Below, in pieces: positions 1 through 12,275 of a stretch of 64,000 nucleotides of DNA. Position 1 is the stretch's first letter, and each line of letters begins with the position of its first letter. Origin of the DNA: Pseudeuparius sepicola (Eukaryota > Arthropoda > Insecta > Coleoptera > Anthribidae); contig OY987298.1 of the NCBI GenBank assembly GCA_963920635.1, forward strand, positions 148,650,257-148,714,256, in the 5' to 3' direction. The notes below the pieces were generated by a model. It was not told the origin of the DNA. It saw nothing but the letters and a program-made list of their open reading frames with translations, and searched no databases. Position numbers and translations under genes: made by a program.

Positions 1-420
1 CACAGCTCGTGATAAATGTATACCAAATAATATAAAACTAATATACAATTACCGATTATTTTTATTAGATTTGATTCAGAGTACATATATTTATAAATCT
101 GCAACATTTAACATTAGTACCTACAGCAATTCTGCCTAATGAGAGGAGGATATATGTATATCTAAATTCTGATAACAGCTTTATTGCAACTAACAATTAT
201 AAATTGGAATTAATTCATTTATTTTATTTAGTAAAAGAACAAGAATCCAGTTAATTGGATATGAATTGTACACCCAACTTGACGCTCTGAGTTCTACTTC
301 TCAAATATGATCAAGATCTAAAATTTCTCGGGGATTATTAATTTTAGGAATGCAAGCAGTGGGAAATCCTGAAGAAAGAATTATGCTATTAAAAAATAAA
401 AATATGTGCTGAAAAAAGTC

Positions 421-800
421 AGTCTAAATAGTTAGCAATGCATCGAACATCGCCACCGTGGCCTCAGATCTTTTGAGACAAGTATTGTTCAATTTAAGAA
501 CAAAACTATAAATTACAAAGTTTTCAAGACACATTTCTGAATTAGTAAAACTGATAAATAGTGTTTTTATTACTAAAAAATTGTAATAGATCACATTTCG
601 TCATAATTTTACAACTAAAACTTATAGTATTACAAAGAAAATGTAAGAAATCCCATGATAAAAGGAACAAACGGAACTCATTCAGATTGCTTACCCTTTT
701 TTTACATAGATCATCACATTTAGTTAAATACTAGTTGACATGTATCCCAAAAATTAACGGAATAAATTGAGTGTATCACCTTCAGCCGTATACTCTGTAG
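421..800 (-). repeat. 3' flank shared by zinc-finger exons A1 and A2
   Basis: About 380 bp downstream of the A1 stop codon is clearly similar to 6391-6805, downstream of A2 (shared strings such as tcaatttaagaacaaaact and the run ending at each stop codon). It is probably 3' UTR plus flank copied together with the exon. Bases 1-420 hold no recognisable gene. Confidence 0.7.
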
Positions 801-3360
801 TTATTTGGGAGCATGAAATTTATCAACATGGACTGTTTTTAAATGACGATTTACACTGTTTTTCCACCTCGAGGTAAATGAGCACTTCGTACAGTTATAC
901 TTGGGAGCAAGTGATTCATCAGCATGGACACTTTCTAAATCAGTATGGGCAGTTTTAAAATGTTGATTTACATTCCATTTCCACCTTGAGACAAATGGAC
1001 ACTCTGTGCAGTTAAATTTGGTTGGCATATCAACATGGATGGTTTCAAAATGACGCTTTAAGTGCTGTTTGCTCCTTGACGTAAACGAGCACTTTGTACA
1101 ATTATACTTGTGAGCATGTGATTGATCAACATGGACTGTTTTTAAATGATGATTTACACTGTTTTTCCACCTCGAGGTAAATGAGCACTTTGTACAGTTA
1201 TACTTGGGAGCAAGTGATTTATCAGCATGGACACTTTCTAAATTGGTGTGGGCAGTTTTAAAATGTTGATTTAAGTTCCATTTCCACCTTGAGAAAAATG
1301 GACACTTTGTACAGTTATATTTGGTTGCCTTATCAACATGAATGGTTTCAAAATGACGCTTTAAGTGCTGTTTGCTCCTTGACGTAAACGAGCACTTTGT
1401 ACAATTATACTTGTGAGCATGTGATTGATCAACATGGACTGTTTTTAAATGATGATTTACACTGTTTTTCCACCTCGAGGTAAATGAGCACTTTGTACAG
1501 TTATACTTGGGAGCAAGTGATTTATCAGCATGGACACTTTCTAAATCGGTGTGGGCAGTTTTAAAATGTTGATTTAAGTTCCATTTCCACCTTGAGAAAA
1601 ATGGACACTTTGAACAGTTATATTTGGTTGCCTTATCAACATGAATGGTTTCAAAATGACGCTTTAAGTGCTGTTTGCTCCTTGACGTAAACGAGCACTT
1701 TGTACAATTATACTTGTGAGCATGTGATTGATCAACATGGACTGTTTTTAAATGATGATTTAGACTTTTTTTCCACCTCGAGGTAAATGAGCACTTTGTA
1801 CAGTTATACTTGGGAGCAGGTGATTCATCAGCATGGGCACTTTCTAAGTCAGTATGGGCAGTTTTAAAATGTTGATTTACATTCCATCTCCACCTTGAGA
1901 CAAATGGACACTCTGTGCAGTTAAATTTGGTTGGCATATCAACATGGATGGTTTCAAAATGACGCTTTAAGTGCTGTTTGCTCCTTGACGTAAACGAGCA
2001 CTTTGTACAATTATACTTGTGAGCATGTGAATGATCAACATGGACTGTTTTTAAATGATGATTTACACTGTTTTTCCACCTCGAGGTAAATGAGCACTTT
2101 GTACAGTTATACTTGGGAGCGAGTGATTCATCAGCATGGGCACTTTCTAAATCAGTATGGGCAGCTTTAAAATGCTGATTTACGTTCCATTTCCACCTTG
2201 AGAAAAATAGACACTTTGTACAGTTATATTTGGTGGGTTTATCAACATGGATAGTTTCAAAATGACGCTTTAAATGATGTTTTCTTCTTGAAGTATATGA
2301 GCACTTTGTACAATTATAATTGTGAGCATGTGATAGATCAACATGGACTGTTTTTAAATGATGATTTAGACTTTTTTTCCACCTCGAGGTAAATGAGCAC
2401 TTTGTACAGTTATACTTGGGAGCAAGTGATTCATCAGCATGGGCACTTTCTAAATCAGTATGGGCAGCTTTAAAATGCTGATTTACATTCCATTCCCACC
2501 TTGAGACAAATGGACACTTTGTACACTTATATTTGGTTGGCTTATCAACATGAATAGTTTCAAAATGACGCTTTAAATGATGTTTTCTTCTTGTCGTAAA
2601 CGAGCACTTTGTACAATTATGTCTGGGAGCACACATTAGACTCAGGTTTGAACCAGACATGTCCATTGTGATACTTTGCTCAGGGTCATGGCTATTTTGA
2701 TCATGTACCTTCTCATGGCTCTTCAACTTGGCCTTCCTCAATGTACTGAAAAGGCATTTTGAGCAGTTATACCCAGAACTAGGTGACCTTTCAGCATAAA
2801 GTGTTTTAAAATTCTCTCCTAAACCATCTATTGTGCTACTTTGCTTAGGGTCGGCGCTAATTGGTTCATGTTGCTTCTCACTTGGCTTCAACTTGCCCTT
2901 TTTTAATGTGCTAAATGAGCACTTCTTGTGGTCAAACTGCTCGGTGGAGTTGTTGCCCGACTTATCCACTTTCCGAAATGACCGTCTGTTTCCATGTCCG
3001 GTTATTTTGTAATGGTTCCACAAGCTCCCTTTCGATTTAGAATTAAATGAGCACTTTATGCAATTAAATTTGGGAATTGCCTTGTTCATTGGCTTACCAT
3101 TTATCTCTTTATCACTAGCGTGACTATCTGGTTCACATTTGTCCTTATAGCCTACAAACCTATCTTTATTCATTGCGGCAAATGAGTTCATGGAATAACT
3201 ATACTTGATACTGGGCTCCTGATGGCTATTCCAGTCTGTTCCGCATAGCTGCATCGACGAAATATCACTGGAGATGCCGTTTTCTAGCCGACTGTCTCTC
3301 TCCTGACATTGCAGTGATGAGCGTTGAGCAGTTTTATTGTCATTGAAATCGCAGTCGGAT
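801..3360 (-). CDS. C2H2 zinc-finger array protein, family A, terminal exon (A1)
   Basis: Large open terminal exon, about 850 codons. The exon starts at 3360, right after a polypyrimidine tract and AG acceptor (minus strand ttctttttcag), so the ATG further upstream at 3524 is probably intronic read-through and not the start. After an acidic Ser/Gln-rich leader (SDCDFNDN...) come three diverged fingers, one lacking its first Cys and first His, then 18 good fingers C-x2-C-x12-H-x4-H. These 18 form six repeats of a three-finger unit: (R/S)xKxHLKRHFETIH, RWxWNxNQHFKxAH, RWKxSxNxHLKTVH. The DNA period is about 300 bp. Linkers are VDKPTK, VDQSHAHK and a long one with DLESAHAD, not the classical TGEKP. 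The product is most likely a nuclear sequence-specific DNA-binding protein; target unknown. No KRAB, BTB or ZAD domain is visible in this exon. Upstream exons not identified. Confidence 0.85.
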
Positions 3361-3900
3361 CTGAAAAAGAAATGCAAATTAGATTTCTGCAGCACAGTGG
3401 ATAACGTAAATAATATAAAGTGTAAAATTACATGTAGGAAACTGATTGTAATGAATACAGTTATTGTTATCAATAAGTTATTAGTATCAAATCTAATTAA
3501 TAATTGCTCTTGATCATAACTCATAATTTACTAAATATTATAAAAATAATATAAAATTACCAATTATTTTTATTTGATGAAAAAATACAAAAACGGAATA
3601 AAATAAATAGAAAATTTAGGAAAATAAAACTAATAGACATACAGATTTTGTTGTTTTTGTTTTAATGGAAAGGAAAATATATATTTAAATCTTGACAACA
3701 TCGTTATCACAACTAATAATAATTATTGTTAATATAAATCACAATGGTTCTAAAATTTCAGTTAGTATTTAAACTCAATAGTGTATAACAAGTGTTATTT
3801 GAATTGGCTCTAAAACTTATGATTAAAATGGAACTAATAATATATTTTGTCAATAAAAGTGACATACAAAGTATTCTCAAGTCATTAAAAGATGACATTT
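3361..3900 (-). other. Intron-type sequence upstream of A1
   Basis: Non-coding sequence upstream of the A1 acceptor. It is repeated with high similarity upstream of A2 (7602-7800 and 8361-8660) and of the A4 exon (12891-13460), which shows that the duplicated unit included intron as well as exon. Confidence 0.65.
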
Positions 3901-3924
3901 TGCACTTGTAATTGGGAAAGGGAG

Positions 3925-4020
3925 ACTAGTCTGTATGAGTTTTTTGCATATGTTGTAGAACGTATTGTTCATACGTTGTGGTAAATGAGCAGTTTGAGCA
4001 GTAACCTGTAGTGTGGCGAT
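3925..4020 (-). pseudogene. Single C2H2 finger relic
   Basis: The minus strand reads GYCSNCSFTTTYEQYVLQHM followed by QKTHTD and a stop, a complete C-x2-C-x12-H-x4-H finger at the end of a lost array. A shortened copy with the cysteine part deleted sits at 8690-8760. Both lie in the inter-exon unit of family A, so they are probably the C-terminal remains of a further family-A gene. Confidence 0.6.
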
Positions 4021-4234
4021 GACTGCTGTCAAGCTAGTTGTTACATAATAAGTTAATTAAGTTAAAATTTTTAAAAAAATAAAAGCATGCAAATTACAAA
4101 TTAAAACGAATTTAACATCCAAAATAAAATAAAATGCTTGGTTGTAATGTTCCTTTCATTTGACAAGCTTACATGCATGGCATACATTCATTGATTTTAT
4201 TAAGAAAAGCGAGTCTAAAAAGCAAGCAAGAGTA

Positions 4235-5085
4235 TTTTGGTACCTTTAGGTTTGAAATGAAGTCCATGGCTAGTTGTAGTGGAAGTAAGTATAAAACGCA
4301 TTACATTTTTACAGTTTCTTCTCATATAGTGGACCATTGGTTCGCTTTGGGGCTATAAACAAAACTTTCTATTTACATTCTTGCATACGTTACAAAATAC
4401 TGTTCCAAAATATAATATCCAGAATTCTAGCTTCTTCAACTGGTTGAACAGATCAACACTTAATTCCAAACTAGTGTTTATGACAAATCAGGTCAGCCAT
4501 GATAATAAAACTGACAATCAAGTGGACAATTCAACGTTATACATATCTACTATTATTATAGTAGATATAAATCACTAAAAATTGTCTTTCTTGGAGTTGG
4601 TGAATAAAAATTAAGGGCAACTCTACAAAGTGTATTAAATGTAGATATTTTCTGTCATATTTTGGTACTTTTAGGTTTGAAATGAAGTCCATGGCTAGTT
4701 GTAGTGGAAGTAAGTATAAAACGCATTACATTTTTACAGTTTCTTCTCATATAGTGGACCATTGGTTCGCTTTGGGGCTATAAACAAAACTTTCTATTTA
4801 CATTCTTGCATACGTTACAAAATACTGTTCCAAAATATAATATCCAGAATTCTAGCTTCTTCAACTGGTTGAACAGATCAACACTTAATTCCAAACTAGT
4901 GTTTATGACAAATCAGGTCAGCCATGATAATAAAACTGACAATCAAGTGGACAATTCAACATTATACATATCTACTATTATTATAGTAGATATAAATCAC
5001 TAAAAATTGTCTTTCTTGGAGTTGGTGAATAAAAATTAAGGGCAACTCTACAAAGTATATTAAATGTAGATATTTTCTGTCATAT
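4235..5085. repeat. Two-copy tandem repeat, 425-bp unit
   Basis: Copies at about 4235-4659 and 4660-5084 are nearly identical (for example, the 65-codon open frames at 4381 and 4806 translate identically). The few base differences indicate a recent duplication. No recognisable coding function. Confidence 0.9.
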
Positions 5086-5089
5086 TTCC

Positions 5090-5745
5090 TGAATTAAATA
5101 CAGGTCCCATTTTAAAATTTCCCACAATTCCGCACCAAACACCCACGGAATTTCGACCGGACTTCACAACTTCACAAAATGCACGTGGATTTTCAAGAGA
5201 CCAATATATACTATTTTTTCCGGTTGTATATTTCCGCCGTTGTAAACATAGCTACATCGGAGCAAATATATTTTTTAAAAAATCCAGCTCCACCTCTTGC
5301 AAAATAAAAGTTTAACATTGTTTCACAATATTCCAGCCTTTTGCAGCATCTCCAGGTAATAGCCTTTGAACAGGTACTATTTTGATGGCTTTACATTTAT
5401 TTAATTTCATTACCCTTTGTATTGTAGACCGAGGAATTTGTAAATCCCTCATTGCATCTCTCTGTGACTTTTCATTGCCTTCTGAAATAATTTAAAATTA
5501 GTTCTCCCTCGTTCTCACTAATTCTAAACCCATTTTTTCTCTTGCTAATCACACTTTCTGTCGATCTGAATCTCCGATACAGCTTACATATTATTACAAA
5601 TGAAGCACTCGAAACATATCTATTTGGATATTTACCAGAATACTCCCTCAAAGTTTCTACGTATCTTTTATCATTTTTGACCTCTAAAATATTACAGTTT
5701 CCTCTTCTACAAACATTTTTTTAAACTGCTTCGGCGACAAAATTT
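5090..5745 (-). pseudogene. Mariner-like transposase relic (N-terminal HTH and part of catalytic core)
   Basis: The minus strand gives, across several frameshifts and stops, a helix-turn-helix like that of insect mariner-type transposases: YSGKYPNRYVSSASF, then RSTESVISKRKN, then RDLQIPRSTIQRVMK, and nearer 5100-5180 GVWCGIVGNFKMGPVF, which resembles the mariner catalytic region (VWCGI...GPYFF). Broken and non-functional. The matching C-terminal part of a similar transposase is at 61494-61790. Confidence 0.6.
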
Positions 5746-5835
5746 TAGACTAATCTGACATGCTATTGAGCCTACTGATTGTCAGCTTTATTATCACTCA
5801 GATCGAACATCAGACACTGACCATGAGACCATGTG

Positions 5836-5957
5836 CAGTCCGACAAACGAGAGAAGTCCAATGAAAAACTCAGTCTAACCGCCCATGCCCACATTAATAA
5901 CATACGAATGGCGCTTAGACTGAGTTTTTCATTGGACTTCTTTCGTTTGTCAGACTG
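5836..5957. mobile_element. Short foldback MITE
   Basis: About 122 bp, with arms of about 45 bp (CAGTCCGACAAACGAGAGAA against its inverted copy ending at 5957) around a 35-bp spacer. No clear target duplication seen. The 430 bp that follow (5966-6390) show nothing recognisable. Confidence 0.7.
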
Positions 5958-6805
5958 TATCTAGTTTGATGCAGATTCTCTGATAAATACCTCAGAAACG
6001 GTTGGAGATAAATAGGTCAAATTATATATAGGCGGATTCAGAATTAAAAAAGGAATCCTATTATGGTTAAATGAAATGTGTACATTGTAAAATAGAGAAA
6101 ATCACGTTCATTTCCGCTATAACCAGAAGTTATTTCAAAAACTAAATATTTAGGAATACAACTTAAAAGTTCTCTAATGGTTGTGTAGGTATTTTTTTTA
6201 ATTTTGCAAATAATGTTTATTCGCGACAACTTTTTACCGACCTCCGTATACAAAATTCGGGACCCCCTTCGAATTCCCCTTAATTTTTACTACAAACTGA
6301 TTTTTTGAATGACGATTTTATTCGGGTTTTTCTCGCACACCCCTCATTTTTTTGCAAAATATTGTTTCTTCGATCGAAGGCATAAAAAGATAATAGTTAG
6401 CAATGCTCTGAACATCATCACCGTGGCCCCAGATCTTTTGAAACAAATATTGTTCAATTTAAGAACAAAACTCTAAATGACAAATTTTTCAAAGTTTTGG
6501 ATTAGTAAAACTTATAAATAGGGTTTTTATTACTAAAAAATTGTAATAGATAACATTTCATCACAATTTTACATCTAGAACTTGTAGTAACACCAAAAAA
6601 GGTAAGAAATCCCATAACAAAAGGAACAAAAGCAATTTTAGATAATGGATGCTGCTAAAGCAACCTGACTGGATACCACCAACCATTCAGATTTCTTATC
6701 TTTTTTTACATAGATCATCGCATTTAGTTAAATACTAGTTTACAAGTATCCCAAAAATTACAGAATAAATCGAGTGCATCACCTTCAGCCGTATACCCTG
6801 TAGAG

Positions 6806-7601
6806 TTATTTGGGAGCATGAAATTTATCAACATGGACTGTTTTTAAATGATGATTTACACTGTTCTTCCACCTAGAGGTAAATGAGCACTCTGTACAGC
6901 TATACTTGAGACCATGTGATTTATCAGCTTGGACACTTTTTAAATCAGTATGGGCAGCTTCAAAATGTTTATTTAAATTCGATTTCCACCTTGAGACAAA
7001 TGGACACTTTGTACAGTTATATTTAGTAGGCTTATCAACATGGATTGTCTCAAAATGACGCTTTAAATGCTGTTTTATTCTCGACGTAAATGAGCATTTT
7101 GTACAATCATAGTTGGGAGCATGTGATTTATCAACGTGGACTATTTTGAAATGACGGTTTAGACTGTTTTTCCACCTCGAGGTAAATGAGCACTCTGTAC
7201 ATTTATACTTGGGAGCATGTGACTCAGCAGCATGGGCACTTTCTAAATCAGTATGGGCAGCTTTAAAATGCTGAATTACGTTCCATTTCCACCTTGAGAC
7301 AAATGGACACTCTGTGCAGTTATATTTGGTTGGCGTATCAACATGGATGGTTTCAAAATGACGCTTTAAATGCTGTTTTATTATTGACGTAAATGAGCAT
7401 TTTGTACAGTTATACTTGGGAGCATGTGATTTATCAACATGAACTGTTTTTAAATGATAATTTACACTGTTTTTCCACCTCGAGGTAAATGAGCACTTTG
7501 TACAGTTATACTTGGGAGCGCGTGATTTATCAGCATGGACTGTTTTGATACTGCCGGTCTCCTGATATTGCAATGAAGAGTATTGAACAGTTTGATGTGA
7601 T
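6806..7601 (-). CDS. C2H2 zinc-finger array protein, family A, terminal exon (A2)
   Basis: Terminal exon of about 265 codons beginning at 7601 after the acceptor ttttttcag. A short leader (SHQTVQYSSLQYQE) like that of A1 and A4 is joined almost directly to the end of a finger (KTVHADKSRAPK), so the first finger has been deleted. Seven complete C-x2-C-x12-H-x4-H fingers follow in the A1 order of types (SVNYHLKTVH, QHLKRHFETIH, WNVIQHFKAAH, SLNRHFKIVH, QHLKRHFETIH, SNLNKHFEAAH, SVNHHLKTVH). It is thus a short version of A1 that lost fingers by unequal exchange. Probably a DNA-binding protein if expressed; upstream exon not seen. Confidence 0.75.
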
Positions 7602-7805
7602 CTGAAAAAAAAATGCATATTAGATTTCTGCAGCACAGTGGATAACGTAAAAAAATATCAAGTGTAAAATGACATGTAGGAAACTGATTGTAATGAATAC
7701 AATTATTGTGACTTATTAGTATCAAATCTAATTAATTTCCTCTTAACCATAACTCATAATAAATTTACTAAATATGATAAAAATATAAAATTATTAATTA
7801 TTTTT

Positions 7806-8360
7806 TCTTGAAATCGGCAGTGAAGTGTCTCAAAATCATCATTAAAAGCGACCAAATATTCAAAACCCGGCCAATAAATCCCATTTAACTTTTTGCACAT
7901 TGCGAAATTGTTACCTATAACAGCGCAATATTTCAGTATAAATATTTTAGTAGGTTTGAATATCAATAGATTTATTATGGAGGCTGCACAACAAGCAGCA
8001 GTTTGGTTTTTCTGTTCGAAGGCGCCGTGTCTTGTCATACTTGACCTAGGTAGAGCGATTGTCAAAGTCAACCAACGCTGCGCGCAGTTGGTTCATGGAC
8101 GGGTGATCCCGTATGATTATTTTCTTGCCTAATAGAACTTTTTTTTTCCGATTTCAAAAAATATATAATATGTACATACCTCGGCACTGAAGTTCCTTTA
8201 CATGTTGAATCCTATAGATTTAATTACAGCATTATTTAGTTCAACGCTCAATTTAGAAATGTATTGTATTTTTGTGGTTTATTTGCCTCGGCCAGAGGCC
8301 TCGGCAACTAAATTCCACATGAGTCATAAAAAGTTGAACTTCAGTGCCTTGGTACATAAA
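7806..8360 (+). mobile_element. Insertion in the A2 intron with a short conserved open frame
   Basis: A1 and A4 lack this block at the homologous intron position, so it is an insertion of about 550 bp. It contains a 33-residue frame (starts MEAAQQAAVWFF, position 7975 onward) that recurs inverted at 25519-25760 as MASAQHATVWIF. Its right part (about 8172-8350) is an inverted repeat (tacctcggcactgaagttc and its reverse). Class unknown. Confidence 0.55.
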
Positions 8361-8689
8361 TAACTATTATTTGATGAAAAAGTACAAGAAAAGTAATAAA
8401 ATAAATAGAAAATTTAGGAAAATAAAACTAATAGACATACAGATTTTGTTGTTGTTTTTGTTTTAATGTTATGACAATAAATAAATAAATAAATATAAAT
8501 CACAATGGTTCTGAAAATACATTTAGTATTTAAACGCGATAATGTATAACTAGGATTATTTTAAATTGGCTCTAAAACTTATGATCAAAAGGGAATTAAT
8601 AAAATATTTTGACAATAAAAGTAGCATACAAAGTATTCTCAACCCATTAAAAGATAATGACATTTTGCTCTTGTATTTGGGAATAGGAG

Positions 8690-9480
8690 ACTAGTCTGCA
8701 TAAGTTGTTTCAATATGTTGTAGAACGTTTTGTTCATATGTTTTGGTAAATGAGGCAATCACTGCTGTCAAGCCAGTTGTTACATAACAAGTTTATTAAT
8801 TATTATAAAAACTAATTTAGAAACAAGGCACATTGCTCTAATATGTATCATTTTAATATACATCTGTAACATTTGATAGAGAAGATAGATTTAAAAACCA
8901 CTTGTAGTAATAATACCTACTGATAATACATTTATTTGAGATGATATTGGATATAAATGAAATTTTCTGTTTTATTTTTTATATAAACTAGCTTAACCCC
9001 AAAAGTTCTGGGCAAACTCCCCCCCCCCCCCCCAACCCTGCTATCCTTAGATTGGCCGTGATAAGGGCTAACCAAAAATAATAAAATATTGGGAATTTTC
9101 CATTTAAACAAGTAATTGCCTGTATCAAATTATCGCTGGAAATCACTGTTTTTAAATTACAAATTAATTAAATTAAACCAATTATAATAAAAACTAATTC
9201 AGAAATAAGTCACACTGCTGCAATATTCCATTAATACACATAGGGATACACAGTTGCCATTATTTATTATTTTTAGACAAACTAAAGAATAGTTCAGGAT
9301 GAAGTACAAAAAATTAGGGAAGTTAAATTAAGAGTCAAACAGGTTTTATTGTTTTTTTTTATTAATTATTTTATTTTTTATTAGTTATGAGTAAATGGCA
9401 TATCAGAATTGTCAGTTGTAACAGAATGTTTGACGTATTTTTTATTTTTTGTTCTAAAGTTATATCGCGAGTTATTTCAT
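8690..9480. other. Degenerate family-A spacer
   Basis: Contains the damaged finger copy at 8690-8760, a C homopolymer of about 16 at 9028-9043, and AT-rich sequence with no open frame of note. 9490-9655 holds a heavily decayed finger (minus strand NCTSASRWEDNLLCYF). Confidence 0.5.
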
Positions 9481-9659
9481 AATGATGTTTATGGCTGGAT
9501 TTCCAAATTCTGGCATAAGCTGGTGTAAAATAGCAAAGTAGATTATCTTCCCATCTTGAAGCAGATGTGCAATTTGTGCGTTTCTGTCTGAATGTTTCAT
9601 ACGTATCTATCTATCTATGCTTGGGAGCATGTGACTTGAGGTAAACAATTACTTTCTTA

Positions 9660-10040
9660 AGTTATTTGGGAACAATCATATATCAGCATGGACTCTTTTC
9701 GCATGACGATATACACTCTCTTTCCAACTTGAAGTAAACAAGCATTTTGTACATTTATACTTGGGAGCAAGTGGCTTATCAGCGTGGACTGCATTAAAAG
9801 TGTTTCTTTAAATACCCTTTCCACCTTGAGGTAAATGAGCATTTTGTACATTTATACTTGGGAGCACATGATTTATCAGCATGCATTGCATCAAAGTGTT
9901 TCTTTAAACACCCTTTCCACTTTGAGGTAAATGGGCATTTTGTACATTTATTCTTGGGAGCATGTGACTTATCAGCATGGACTGCATCAATGTGTTTCTT
10001 TAAATTTCCTTGCCATCTTCAGGTAAGTGAGCATTTTGTA
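9660..10040 (-). pseudogene. Family-A zinc-finger array fragment (broken)
   Basis: The minus strand encodes pieces of four to five fingers (RWQGNLKKHIDAVH, KWKGCLKKHFDAMH, RWKGYLKKHF, SSWKESVYRHAKRVH), interrupted by a frameshift: one extra T in the codons for HFNAVH makes an immediate stop, with a stop after HADI. It is joined on the right to a TA-flanked foldback element that split a finger at its second cysteine pair (Cys-Thr). Confidence 0.7.
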
Positions 10041-10978
10041 CAGGGTCATTTTTTTTAAATTCCGAATTTTGAATTTATTTTAAAATTATATGCAAAAACA
10101 TATTAAAATGTTTAAAATATGCGCCTTATGTGAAATTTTCCCAAGTTTTTTATGGTGCTATCAGAATCTGCGTATCTGGTCGCGTATACAGGGTGTACTA
10201 CAAACTTGCATTTTTTTAAATGGAACACCCTATATTTTATTGCACTATGTAATAGCACTTAAAAAGAGATTCTCAAATATGTACACATGTCTATATTTAT
10301 GTTTTACAGTTTTAATAATATTCACATTTTTATTGCGATTTTAGGATATTATTTATTAAATTTCAAAAATCGAGCAGTGTGCCATGGAAAATAAAAACAA
10401 AGAATAAGTCTGCCTGTCATTTTCGTAAATTAATATTGTAATGATCACATTAGTGTCACAAAATGTAGTTTGCTACTGGTTTTACATTATTTTGACTTTG
10501 ACTCATTGTTTGTTGTAGTAGTTTAAGTTTTTTTTAAGACAGAGATGACAATTCAGAAGTTGTAGGTATGTTTACGAGTTCTTAATAAAAACAAAAATTC
10601 GGCTATACTTATATATCATTTACATGGCACACTGCTCGATTTTTGAAATTTAATAAATATATCCTAAAATCACAATAAAAATGTGAATATTATTAAAACC
10701 GTAAAACATAAATATAGACATGTATGTATATTTAAGAATATCTTTTTAAGTGCTATTACGTAGTGCAATAAAATACAGGGTGTTCTATTTAAAAAAATGC
10801 GCAAGTTTGTAGTACACCCTGTATACGAGACCAGGTACGCAGATTCTGATAGCACCATAAAAAACTTGAGGAAATTTCACATAAGACACATATTTTAAAC
10901 ATTTCAGTATGTTTTTGCATATATTTTCAAAATAAATTCAAAATTCCGAATTTTAAAAAATGACCCTGTACATTTATA
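10041..10978. mobile_element. Foldback element, TA target site, copy 1
   Basis: 938 bp with inverted arms of about 350 bp; ends CAGGGTCATTTTTTTTAAAT and its inverse ...AATGACCCTG, each next to TA. It interrupts a zinc-finger codon pair (Cys-Thr). Inside each arm is a second end-like string (CAGGGTGTACTACAAACTTG), suggesting a composite. Non-coding; Tc1/mariner-type target preference. Confidence 0.85.
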
Positions 10979-11355
10979 CTTGGGAGCGTGCAACTTATCA
11001 GCATGGATTGCATCAAAGTGACGATTTAAACTTGTTTTGAACCTTGAGGTAAACGAGCATTTTGAACATTCATACTTAGAACCATGTGACTTATCAACAT
11101 GGACTACATCAAGGTGTCTCTTTAAATACCCTTGCCAACTTGAGGTAAATGAGCATTTTGTACATTTATACATGGGAGCAAGTGGCTTATCAGCGTGGAC
11201 TGCATTAAAAGTGTTTCTTTAAATACCCTTTCCACCTTGTGGTAAATGGGCATTTTGTACATTTATTCTTGGGAGCATGTGACTTATCAGCATGGACTGC
11301 ATCAATGTGTTTCTTTAAATTTCCTTGCCATCTTCAGGTAAGTGAGCATTTTGTA
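10979..11355 (-). pseudogene. Family-A zinc-finger fragment between two foldback copies
   Basis: Minus strand: SSWQGYLKRHLDVVH, SRFKTSLNRHFDAIH and then KYKCT joined to element sequence. It also carries the frameshift in HFNAVH at about 11205. Same fragment as 12276-12511. Confidence 0.75.
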
Positions 11356-12275
11356 CAGGGTCATTTTTTTAAAATTCCGAATTTTGAATTTATTTTAAAA
11401 ATATATGCAAAAACATATTAAAATGTTTAAAATATGCGCCTTATGTGAAATTTTCCCAAGTTTTTTATGGTGCTATCAGAATCTGCGTATCTGGTCGCGT
11501 ATACAGGGTGTACTACAAACTTGCATTTTTTTAAATGGAACACCCTATATTTTATTGCACTATGTAATAGCACTTAAAAAGAGATTCTCAAATATATATA
11601 CATGTCTATATTTATGTTTTACAGTTTTAATAATATTCACATTTTTATTGTGATTTTAGGATATTATTTATTAAATTTCAAAAATCGAGCAGTGTGCCAT
11701 GGAAAATAAAAACAAAGAATAAGTCTGCCTGTCATTTTCGTAAATTAATATTGTAATGATCACATTAGTGTTAGAAAATTTAGTTTGCTACTGGTTTTAC
11801 ATTATTTTGACCCATTGTTACTTAAGTAGTTTAAGTTTTTTTTTAAGACAGAGATGACAATTCAGAAGTTGTAGGTATGTTTATGAGTTCTTAATAAAAA
11901 CAAAAATTCGGCTATACTTATATATCATTTACATGGCACACTGCTCGATTTTTGAAATTTAATAAATATATCCTAAAATCACAATAAAAATGTGAATATT
12001 ATTGAAACCGTAAAACATAAATATAGACATGTATGTATATTTAAGAATCTCTTTTTAAGTGCTATTACGTAGTGCAATAAAATACAGGGTGTTCTATTTA
12101 AAAAAATGCAAGTTTGTAGTACACCCTGTATACGAGACCAGGTACGCAGATTCTGATAGCACCATAAAAAACTTGAGGAAATTTCACATAAGACACATAT
12201 TTTAAACATTTCAGTATGTTTTTGCATATATTTTCAAAATAAATTCAAAATTCCGAATTTTAAAAAATGACCCTG
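11356..12275. mobile_element. Foldback element, TA target site, copy 2
   Basis: 920 bp, tandem-duplicated copy of 10041-10978, with the same arms, ends and TA flanks and a few small indels. Confidence 0.85.

Noticed and set aside
3361..3524. Extension of A1 to the upstream ATG with a hydrophobic stretch (signal or membrane segment)
   Set aside because: The stretch lies upstream of a clear splice acceptor that is repeated in A2 and A4; it is intron read-through.
4381..5003. Two identical 65-codon open frames as a duplicated small gene
   Set aside because: They are identical because the 425-bp DNA repeat is nearly identical; no sign of coding constraint or a known family.
8066..8096. AACCAAC...GTTGGTT hairpin in the A2 intron insertion
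   Set aside because: No flanking direct repeat; probably chance or a decayed site.
10090..12227. Repeated 82-84 codon frames starting MQKHxxMFKIC
   Set aside because: They lie in the inverted arms of the foldback elements and read the same on both arms only because of the inverted repeat.
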